DNA of 20,540 nucleotides from Collodictyon triciliatum. Taxonomy: Eukaryota > CRuMs. This document shows, piece by piece, positions 8,768-19,000 of the stretch. Position 1 is the stretch's first letter; each line of letters starts with the position of its first letter. The position numbers and the translations under genes are program-made. Location of the stretch: positions 1-20,540 of the forward strand of contig JBHJMP010001232.1 of the NCBI GenBank assembly GCA_043381765.1, in the 5' to 3' direction. A model generated the notes under the pieces. The model did no database searches. It had not been told where the DNA came from and saw only the letters and a list, made by a program, of their open reading frames with translations.

Positions 8768-10874
8768 TTATTCGGCTACGTTTGCTTCCTTCTCTGGTAT
8801 ATTTTGCCTCCAAACAAATTCCTCCTGTTGCAGGCAGTGTGTAAGGATAAATTAATTACAATAATCAAAAAGGTAGAAACATAGACCAGAAAAAAAAAAA
8901 AGAAAGGAAAACTGTTTGTCGGAAACTGTAGATTCGGGTGCGCAGCTTACCACATATCCGCTTATCTCGCAAGACTTGCTGCAAGAGTATATCACTACCG
9001 TACCCCAGTCAAGCATTTTCTCAGGATTTTGTTCTCCCTTTTGAAGGAAGTACAACAGTTGTGGGAGAATCTGAAACTCAAACTGCCGTGGACTGTGGCA
9101 TCGCTGACATTCTGGGACGTCCTTCTGGTCGATGCAATCGTTTGCACAAACCCATGACGGGCCAGCGTCTTTAAATCGACCATACCTGCGCAGCAGATTC
9201 AACTTTTTGTTTCAGTGGCATGTATACATATATAGCTGAGAGTCATAGAAAAAAAAAAGGGCTACTTATTTTTTCCTTGGCTTTTTCCTGTAAACTTTTT
9301 ATATATTTATTTTTCTGAGGTAAAGCACAAATTCAATGGTGGCTGCATAAAGGAACATAGCATTTCCATTCCAATAATATATACAATACCTAATACATTG
9401 TTCCGGGTTCGCAGAAATGAGCTTTTGGAAGCGAGCAAATACTTTGTCCTTTGTGCTTTCACCCATCCGCGCTGCAGTCTCCTCCAATTCCCTTTCCTCC
9501 TCCTCGGTCATCTGTGGTGTTGATTCACTGTAGCTCTGCTGCAACTCATCCTCAACAACACTAGTATGTGTGCGCATGATAGAAAGCGGCTCCTCGGGTT
9601 CTGTCAGAATTTCAAATTGTCTGAACAGAAACGGATTATGTGCTATTTCTATTGATTGAGATTGTCCATGAGTTTGTGTCTGTGTACAGGAAGCTTTGTG
9701 TCCATTAGCCCAATGAAAGCGTTGGTGTTCTGCGCTGCAGTATCGAGTGGATTTGCATCGCCCGCACAAGAATGTTGCTTTGCAACCGCATATGGGACAC
9801 AAGTGAACACCTACGAGGATATGAGTGACATGTCTTCAAAGCAGCAAGGTCAAGAAAATGCATAAGTCCGGGAAAAAAATCCTATTATAATTGAAAAAGG
9901 GCATATGTATTACTGTGAGCCTTTTGAATGGGCACTGTCAAATCTTCTGGATTGGTTTCGGATGTCGAATCGATAGGTTTGTCGGGATAATATGGGTTCA
10001 AAAGGGGCAGTTGCGACCGATAAGCACGAAAACTGTAGCGAAGAGGAGTATGCGATTTAAAAATTGTTGTATAATAGCAATAAATATGGATTATTGCAAA
10101 ATTGATTGTCTGAGGAATATTTTAAAAAAATTAACAAAACAAAACAAAACAAAACAAAACAAAACAAAACAAAACAAAACAAAACAAAACAAAACAAAAC
10201 AAAACAAAACAAAACAAAACAAAACAAAAAGCAATCTAATTATGTAAAGGTAAACCAATACGAATAGTAAATTGTATAATTTGGATATATTGTGCTTTTT
10301 ATCTTTACCCAGAAGAATCGATATTGCATTTTTCATCCTTGCAACAAAAGATAAAAATGGAACGGTGGAATGAATATGCAAACTCTTCAAAGGGAGCGTA
10401 TAGCTGCTCACGATTCGCAAAGAACAAATTTAAACATTATATGAGTAAAAGTATCTGAAAAGGTTTGAGTGGAAAGGTAACAAATAAATAAAATCATAAC
10501 TATACATAATGAAATGTGCATTCATTCGATTTTCAAAACAATCACATCGCAGACACATACTTGTAGAAGGAAAGACATCGGCTTCGTGCATTTCTGACAT
10601 TTTAGAGAATCGGACGAAGGTAGATTGATGGGGTCGAGCCACGCCTGATATCAAAGGAATTGGGAGACAGAAAAGGAAAGAAAAAAAGAAAAAAAGAAAA
10701 AAAGAAAAAAAGAAAAAAAGAAAAAAGAAAAAGAAGAAAAAGAAAAGAAAAAAAAGAAAAAAAAGAAAAAAAAGAAAAAAAGAAAAAAAGAAAAAAAGAA
10801 AAAAGAAAAAAGAAAAAAGAAAAAAAGAAAAAAGAAAAGAAAAGAAAAGAAAAGAAAAGAAAAGAAAAGAAAAG

Positions 10875-10907
<33 letters not shown>

Positions 10908-11193
10908 GAAAAGAATAGAATCATATGTTGCTGTATTCATTATTTTGTATAAGCTTGCATTTTAGCCCACCGGAGTTCCTCCAACTTTCGAGGGAAAATA
11001 CATGGAAGTAAGCCGTGCGCCAAGGCTCGCATCCTCTAGGAACCCCAGCAAGTATGTCTGCAAGGCAAAAGAAAAGAGAAAGCCAGTTATGCGTTGTCCT
11101 TTCAATGCTGCTCCACTTCCACAGAAATAAAGGCAGAAAAAAAAACTGAAAAAAGAAAGTGTTTACCTCTTCACAGTCGTCAGTTGTGCTCAT
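8768..11193 (-). CDS. PDCD2/TSR4-like protein, chaperone of ribosomal protein uS5
   Basis: Eight exons on the minus strand join in phase: 11193-11167, 11057-10971, 10644-10561, 10403-10309, 10032-9914, 9810-9390, 9185-8951 and 8824-8768, giving 374 aa (human PDCD2 344 aa). The order matches the family: LLGFLEDA and FPSKVGGTP near residues 12-38, AWLDPINLP, CQKCTKPMSFLLQ, LYAPFEE and FHRSIFIFCC, YRSQLP, then a MYND-type zinc finger from about residue 139 (CPIC, CGRC, YCSAEH, H and C). An acidic linker leads to the PDCD2_C domain: NPEQCIRYGRF, IDQKDVPECQRC, FEFQILPQLL, LDWGTVVIYSC, ISGY, EEFVWRQ. The family holds newly made uS5 (RPS2) for 40S assembly in cytoplasm and nucleus (Tsr4 in yeast). 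The last exon, 19 codons, was found by looking for EEFVW after the donor GTAAGC at 8950. The start ATG at 11193 opens MSTTDDCEE and splices in phase 0. The short first exon is the least certain. Confidence 0.92.
10136..10229 (+). repeat. (AAAAC)n microsatellite in a PDCD2 intron
   Basis: About 19 copies of the pentanucleotide AAAAC lie in the intron 10308-10033. On the transcribed strand this is a GTTTT array about 100 nt upstream of the 3' splice site. Confidence 0.95.
10669..10915 (+). repeat. 247-nt pure purine tract; polypyrimidine on the PDCD2 transcript
   Basis: Only A and G occur over 247 nt, as GAAAAA, GAAAAAA and then GAAAA units. On the minus strand, the sense strand of PDCD2, it is pure T/C and ends about 23 nt before the 3' splice site at 10645, so it extends the normal polypyrimidine tract of intron 2 (10970-10645) several-fold. 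Confidence 0.95.
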
Positions 11194-11487
11194 CTCTCCT
11201 TGCGCGAGCTATAAAGAAAGTCTGGCAAGTCGCGTAAACCGAAGGGAAGCTTATCATCCGAGAAAGCCATTTTTATTTTTTTGCGGGGATAGGAGGAAGA
11301 AAAAAAGAATAAAAAAAAAAAATGAGCGGCAGACGACCTTCTCGCTGTGTCCAAACTCGACCAGCCTCTCTTGCTTGACTATCGAGGCTTTCACAGTCGA
11401 ATAGAAATGAAACCAAATGCCACACGAAAACAAATGCGAGGTGTGTACTTTGCGGCCACATATGATGCAGATTTATAGGTGTGCTGC
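11194..11487 (-). promoter_or_regulatory. Compact spacer: 3' end of the kinesin unit and promoter of PDCD2
   Basis: Both flanking genes run leftward, so this 294-nt spacer must hold the end of one and the start of the next. A minus-strand AATAAA (seen as TTTATT at 11272-11277) lies about 210 nt after the CaaX-protein stop and only 80 nt before the PDCD2 ATG. An A-rich run at 11297-11322 adjoins it. No TATA box was identified. Confidence 0.5.
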
Positions 11488-13033
11488 TCAGGAAATAACG
11501 CATGTGCGGGTTTGGTGGTTGGCCATATCGCGGACTATGTTGCCCATGCTTCCTTGCTGCTCAAGACTCGGCTCTGCATCCACGGCTGCCTCTGCCCGTG
11601 CGCTTTGAGCCTCATTTATGGGGACTGCACCTGCGTTCTGGAGGGCAGCCTCCTTGGCGGGTCCTGGGGCAAGGTGTGAATCGTGGATGATGAGAAAGAA
11701 AAAAACAAGGAAAAAAAATGAAAAATATTAACACCGCTGATGAACATAGACATGCAGTATCTACGTTGTGATTAAATTAAATAGCAGACAGAGAGGATGC
11801 TTGGACTCGGTTCCAAACCTTCAGGCCGATGTGCCTGCATAATGGGATTGGTTCTGTGGTGGGTATTATGTTGGGCTTCGATGGTCGGTTGGTGGTGGGG
11901 ATGTATCTGTGTCTGCGTCTGTGTCTGTGGTTGTGTTTGCGGTTGAGCTTGAGCCTTGTGCGCTTCAACATCTTTGCGAGGCCCGTTTATCGGAGGCAAC
12001 GGAGACATCGGCCCACCCGTGCGGGCAGCCGGAAGTGGGGACAACACAGGCTCAGATCTGTTTGCCTTTGCTGACTGCGGCCGCACAACTGGATGTGTTA
12101 TGTCGCACAGTCAGAGATAGAGGCAGAGAGAACGAGGAGGCGAGTCATGGATGCGGGTGCACACATATAAGTATCTTAATGTGCATAGAGATGCTGAAGT
12201 GATGCTTCCGTACAAGCCTCCAAACAAGCGCAAAGTCATCACTCCAGTACACATACCCTTCTTGGCTCCGGCCTGGGTGGCTGCTTCGTCCTTGGCTTTC
12301 GTAGACAGCTGCTCGGGCGTGGTCGGGCGGTTGCCTTTGCCCGTAGGCGAGCCAGGGCGGGAATTTGAGGGCGAACAAGGCGCAGACGTCACTGCCCCGT
12401 CGCCTGATTTCTTGCCTGCAGCCGCCCCGCCTGCATCTCGGCCTCCTCTTTGTTGCCGAGCTTTGTTGGTCTCTTCAAACTGCTGCGCATACTGCTGCTT
12501 ATTCACAGCAACCCCGTGCGTTGCAGCAAGCAGTTCCGCAGGCACCTGGTATTCAGCCGATACTGCAGTGATTTCTGTTTGCACAAACCGCGTCTTTGTC
12601 CGCCGTGTCAGTTTGTCGATGTTGGACCGAATCTGCCGCACAAGTTCTGGGTCGACTGTGGGCCGTGCCACACCAGGACGGCTCTGCAGTTGTTATTGTT
12701 TTGAATTAAAAAAATTGAAGTAAATTAAAGTTAAGAAACAAGAATAATACAACAATTCAGCAAGCTGGTCGTATCTCAAAGGGAAGCCATAAAAATATAC
12801 ACATCAGGGAAAATAGAAGCTCCATCATGTGCAGGAGTATTTATTCTTTGTACGAAATATTGTTTTGTTTTTGTGCAGAAGAGAGGTATTGGTCATATAT
12901 TTTGTTGAACAAATTAAATATTATCATGCTGACTTCAACATAAAACAAGTGTCATTTGGCTGGGGAAAAAAAATACCTCAGCGCCGCCATTTTCTAGTGG
13001 GCGTGGCACAGACGGACTCATAGACAACTCGAC
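11488..13033 (-). CDS. GC-rich tail exons ending in a CaaX box (kinesin C-terminus or separate gene)
   Basis: Four exons join in phase: 13033-12977, 12683-12257, 12088-11819 and 11663-11488, together about 309 residues. The first carries [17 protein letters not shown], the second begins [19 protein letters not shown] and holds a predicted helical stretch with a basic LTRRTKTR, then long disordered Ala/Gly/Ser/Pro sequence. The third is Gln/Pro/His-rich with a [11 protein letters not shown] run, the fourth is an Ala/Glu-rich helix. The protein ends TRTCVIS and a stop (11488-11490): Cys, two aliphatic residues and Ser, a farnesyl-transferase type CaaX box. The upstream kinesin exon ends in phase 0 at 13187 and this block starts in phase 0, so fusion is possible. 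An ATG at 13021-13019 in the first exon would allow a separate protein of about 305 aa. The marked GC shift relative to the kinesin core supports caution. I recognise no family in the tail. Confidence 0.65.
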
Positions 13034-16000
13034 CTATGCATTTAATTATACATAAATCATATTCATAATTGTCTCCATATCATATGTGCATAATATGGAC
13101 ACGTATTCACCTTTTGAATAAATCTAAAAGAAAAGAGTGCATTTAGGAATATTTTAAATTTCAACAGTAAATCTCATATAGGATACCTTTTCATATAGTT
13201 TCTTCAAGGATTCTAAGTGCTTGATAAGGTCTGTCTTTTCCATCTCCAACTGTTGGATTCGTAACTTACTACGCTCATCTTCGAGTCTCTTCTCATTCAA
13301 TTCCTTACGAAGTTGCTTCTGAAAGACATCAGGCCGAAACTCCTTCCCCATTACAAGCTGGTTGAGTTCATAAGACACACGAGGCAACATACCTTGGTCG
13401 CCACTGATGCGAATAATCTAGATGAAAAAAATTATTGTTCACACATGATGAACCCTGTGTTCTTTACCGTGTGTTTACAGGTTTGATGACATAACATATA
13501 TAGCATAATTCATACCTCCGATAAACTATGCAACTGCGTCTCCCCAACACTGAAGTAAAATTTGAGGCGATTTATTTCATCTGTATGTAGTTTTTGAGTT
13601 TGTATTGTGTGATTGTAAAATTTTAAAGAATGCAGAAGGAACAAGCAAATAAATAAATGAATTCATCAACAGCAAGATATGCTAGGCATTTTGGACTTCA
13701 ATAAAGACCTTTCATAGCTTTTTCTTTGACAGAAAACTCCTCTTTCATAATTTCCATTTGCTTGGGTGCATTATTATAAAATCGCATAATCAGTTTTCAA
13801 AAAGATACAAGAATTGTTTAAAAAATGACGAAAATATTGCGTTGCGTAACCAAAATAAATATAGTTAACAGAGAAGCCAAAACACTTATTTGGAGTACCT
13901 TGGCGATAGTCGATGAATCAGCATCGGTTTGGGCTTTCTTTTTTGTATTCCCTTTAGAAGAAACATGTAGCGCTAAAAAAATAATAATAATAATTATGTG
14001 TGTATAGTGTGGATAAATCAAACATGTTGTAAGGCTTTCGGTAGTATGCATCATGAGATTTTTATAACTTGGAATATGTGTAGCAAGCACAACTACTTAC
14101 TACTACCGATGGCCCCGGTTGCAGTTCCAGGATGTTGAATATCGGCATTCGGCTCTGCGTACACGTGAACAAACAAAAACTCCTTGATAAGGTATACCAG
14201 TATTTCGCGGTCTACCCTAGATAACAATAACAAACGTGGGGGAAATAAGAAAAGGATTCAATATATGACGATTGAAATTTATTTATTTTTTTACTGTGCA
14301 AACAACAGAAAAAAAAACTACGAATCCATACTTTGGAATGGTAAATTGCTGTTGGAAATTGAACTCTGGGTTGATTGACCCTGATACAACTTTAGTAAGA
14401 ATACTGTCCTGGCCAAACAATGAAAACTGGCAAAACGCATTCTTTGTGAACTTGGCAGGAAGTCCTCTGGCATATGGTAACCGAACTAAAAAATCCAATC
14501 TTCTCCCTAAAATAAGATAGCACTTATGAAAAGAATTATACATCTCCACCCAGCGGTCAGTTCTGTAACTTTTCTTTGAATGGATAATATTTGTGTTTTC
14601 TATTTTTCTTTCTTGTCATCTTATACAACTTTATATAAATATATAATGAGAGGCTGTGTATTTTCCTACTCGCACAATACTACGCCTAGATACTCGATAA
14701 GTCTATTTGCTCTATTTTAGGCTAATTTTTCAATTTTCTTAATGAGACCTATTAGTTCCTCGGGTTCATCCACGTCATATTCATCCAGTAGGTCATCATC
14801 AATCACTCGGCCATCAGGGGTGCAGGGCACAACGGCAATCTTTAAAATGCATTGCACAGACGAATGTATTAGTTTCTCATCATCGACGAGAGTCATCCCA
14901 CGAAGGAGATGAAATCTGAGAAGTAAATCAACCTGCAGAGAACCCATAGACAAGTTTGAAGCACCTTTAATATCTGTCATCGTCTCAAAATCAATCATGT
15001 TGGCCAATGATTCTAAAAGAACAGAAGCAGAGCCCAAATGCACCTTACAACACACGGTTAGAAAAAATGGGGAAGAAATGGGCATGTTTCTATATAATTT
15101 ATATAAAATATTCATTCACTAATAAAAAAAAATTTTTTAAAAAAAACAGGTATGAAAAACAAAGGTTCCTCGGTGATACTAAACAAGTTAATATTTCAAA
15201 TTCAGGCCAAATAGCTCTTCCAAGAAGTATCTCTCACTTTCTCAGGTGGGTCCCAAAACGGGTCGTGGTCGATGTTTATCGATAACTCATCAGAATCGAT
15301 GTAATTTTGGTAACTGTGATAAACTAAATTAATCCATGTCCAGCATGCTCTGCGTTTGTAAATATAAGACGGCTGATAATAAGACTAAGAATGAACGAAA
15401 CAAAACTCTAATGACACAGCAATCAGTATGAATACTCTACAGGGCTGACTTACAATTCACGCATTAGGTACACTCTATTTAAAAACTTATCCACCGACCA
15501 AACCCACATCCCACTCTCGTCTTGTGTCTGAATCTTAACTCGTAACTCAGGTACCAGTTGGTTTCCTTTAAGCCGAGATAGTACGTGTTCGAATTATTAA
15601 GAGACAAGGAAACAATGTGTCACTTTTCAATCAATTTAAATTCAAAAGAAATTTTGTATATCCTTCACCAGAGTATGTTGGCATTATGATTGTTGAGAAC
15701 AATAAGCCTTTATCGAGCTCCACTGAAATGTCATTCGCTTCGTTGATCAGTGGGAGGAGCTGCACCTGAAAAAATACAAGAGAAGTTGAGGACATTTATT
15801 ATTTTTCGATGCCAGCACATATGCATATTGAATATCAACCAGCTGTTCTTGAAGAATTTGATGCCTCTTTTGGGCCTCCGACGATGCACTTGGATAGTTG
15901 AACCGTTTAATTGAAGTGGGTCTAATTATAATACCGATACTGAATTGAGTGAGAATAAATTACAGACCTAGCTTCACTATCCATCGGAACATCTATCCCT

Positions 16001-19000
16001 TTGTCCTTCGCAATCTCGTTCTAATGATAGCACCCACTGTTAGAGGTCCGGATGATAATTACAGCTACACTCAAATACGTACCTGGGCCTCTTCCCATGA
16101 AAAATCATGGTCTCTGGACGGATTCGCTACCTATTTAAATACGTTAATTTCATATACCGAACTAGCTCTCATCCTCAGAATAATCGATAGCAAAGCCCAG
16201 CTATTCGAGCACTCTCACAACAATAATTATATCATTCAAGTAATGAGCTATAAAGACTTCTTGGGGAAATAACTATGTGACAGTGAATCGATACCCTGGG
16301 GTCGTAAAATATATACAAGTGGTTGTTTCCGAATAGAAGTCTGTCATTATGCTGCAATGAGATGGTTTCATTCTGCACGAGTTGGTGGCCATTTCGATAC
16401 ACCTTTGCATCCTTAGAAAAAAAAGCATTGAATTACGACACAACTTCGAGACATTACATTCCCATTTTGAACAAACATTATTTTAAGGGCATAACAGAGA
16501 GAGGGAAAGGAAAATTCCAAAACTTCAAGTCGTCTAATCGAACCTGAATGCAAGTGAGAAGGTAACCTCCGTTTTCCTGACGAATGATGAGTGCATGCTT
16601 GTCTTTTATACTTTGTGTAATTTTAGTATAGAATTGGTGTAGCTAGATTAAAAATGAAAGGGAATAATAGTAATAATAATCATAATAATAATAATAAAAA
16701 GGAAAAAGGAAAAAAGAGGGAAGAATGGCCAAGTGAATAGAATTTGGCTTCTGTAGGTATAAATTGTAATTTTTGAACAGACACAAATGAATGTCCAATA
16801 ATCATTCAATCCTTACCTGAGTCCTGAGAGTTGTATGAATGACATTTCATGAGTATTTTCGCCAACAACTTTTCCAATGAGGGTTCGAGAAGATTCAAGA
16901 AATTGATAGATAAACTTGCTCAGTGCCGGGTCCTGCATGGATTAAATAAGGAGAAGTATAGAACATGAATGCCCTTATTTGCTGTGGTGATTGGATGCCG
17001 AGTGGTCGAGGCTTTTTTTTTTTTTTTTAATAAAGGCATAAAATCAATTAAAACATAAATTAGTATTTCTTTTACCTCGTTCAAATTGAATATATGTGGG
17101 ACATTCATTTTCTTCCTCTCCAGTTCGCGGCTCTTCTCTTCGGCCTCGATTTTCTGTGTGTCGAAAATGTTTAAGATACTATTCTATTAGTGCGCGATAT
17201 TGTACTATTTAAATTTGGCAGATTCAAATATATTCCATGTTCGCATAGTGTCTTAATAAATACTTGTTTTTCAACTTCCTGAAGTCTCTGTTTTGTCTCC
17301 TCATAATCTGAGCGAAGAGTGTCCATTTGGTCATCCCATTTCTTGTTCTCCGTTTCGAGCATCTTCATATTTTCTGTTCCAATAAGTCGTGTGTGAATTG
17401 ATATTTAATTCAAAAAGGAAATTATAGGAAAATATATGCCTTACATACACATAGTCCTTAATAACAACATCAATAATTGGTATTCCTGAATTCATCTCAC
17501 CCTCCATCTTCGATTTCAATTCTAATTCCATCTTTTCACGAATTTCTGTCATTTCTGTAGATACACATAATAGAATACAAAAAGATATCTATCAGTTTGA
17601 CATGCTTTATTGTGTATATTTTTACACATGTATTATTCCTTTCCTTAAGCTACAAATTTCCGAGTGTTTGGTTCTTGTATATTTGTTTATCTTAAACCTT
17701 CTTCTGATATGCCTTTTTGTGGACCTTGACCGCTGGATATTTTCTTGATTTGTTCCAGTAGCTTCATGTTCCTTTTAGACAAATAGTAAATATAATATCC
17801 ACAAAGCTGAATCGTTTTTTTATTTCCTGATCAAAATCGATTTCTAGTAGGGTTTGGTTTTAAATTACTCTTCTTTTAATTTCTGGATCATAAGCTGTGT
17901 TGGGTCAAGATTTACGACAGCCTTGTTTTTAATTTTCTTGGCGCGGTCAGCATATCGCAAAGTTGATAATGTTTCATCGAAATTAATATCGGCAGGAGAA
18001 AGTGCAGCAATCATGATTGTTTTACTGAAATTCAAAATAGTGTATATAAGATTATCAATTTGGTAAATATTTTTAGTAGAGTATATTATCTATAAAACAA
18101 ATACATCATTCAAGAAATTATAGTTGTCATATATAAATAAATCAATTTAAAAATTACCTATTTCCTCCAAGGGCATCTTGCAAAATCATTGTAAGCTTGG
18201 AGTCGCGGTACGGGATAATAATCTTCTTCTTCGGATTCGTGGAAAGCTCAGCGAGAGCCTGAGAGCAATATATATGGTTTCGATTATAATTTTTTTTTCC
18301 AAAGGTGATCTCTTAGTTCTCTTCTTTCGTACTTATTTTGGTTTTTTTTAAAAAAATATTCCCTCACATCAACAGCTGATTTTATGACATAAAATGGAAT
18401 AAATTGAAAAAAAAAAGTAAGAAAATGCTTATGCATTTAGACTCACCTCAATCACATTACCAAGCATAGTTAAACTCAAGTTAATAGCGGAACCTTCTTT
18501 GAGACGGTCACCTGTGGCACCAGTGCTGTCTGCTCTTTCACTTCCTATGATATTCCATATTGATTGATACTTTTGCGTCTGTGTGGTATCACTCAACACA
18601 AGAATTGTTTCAAATATGACAAAATAAATCTCACATTTTATTCGGATCTTGAGTGAAGCTATTATCAAAATATAAAAGAATCACCAACCTGCCAGATCTA
18701 CAAGATTTATCCTCGACTTCTGCTCTAGGTTTTTTCCAGGTCCATTTCCGTCTATAGTGATTTGCGTGAAGTTGATAGCGACCTATGACATGGCCTTTTC
18801 AATTTTTTTGGAAAGAAATTTTCCGAATTCATCTCGTAAATTAATTAGAGTTTTATTTAAGGTGCAGCGCCATTGAATATTTTAATGCTCTGGTTTTTGA
18901 TGAGAAAGCCTCTAAATTAAAGGCAAATTGAGGAAGTGCATAAAGAAAAGGTAAATTTCAGTACAAAGTAGATGAATATAGAGAAAAAAAAGTAGTAAGC

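Noticed and set aside
8852-8950. Continuation of the PDCD2 exon frame (VVSCAPESTVSDKQ and a Phe-rich end)
   Set aside because: The family C-terminus EEFVW is restored by splicing from the donor GTAAGC at 8950 to 8824, so this is intron sequence.
9656-9865. Plus-strand frame over the PDCD2 zinc finger
   Set aside because: Antisense shadow of the MYND-finger exon, which has all expected Cys and His residues on the minus strand.
10430-10965. Long open frames on both strands made of Lys/Arg/Glu or Phe/Leu/Ser runs
   Set aside because: They are read-through of the pure purine/pyrimidine tract inside a PDCD2 intron and have no complexity typical of a protein.
17380-17500. Extension of the kinesin coiled-coil exon ([16 protein letters not shown])
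   Set aside because: The donor GTGAGA at 17500 joins in phase to GAACAG at 17374 and keeps the coiled coil; the extension is intron read-through.
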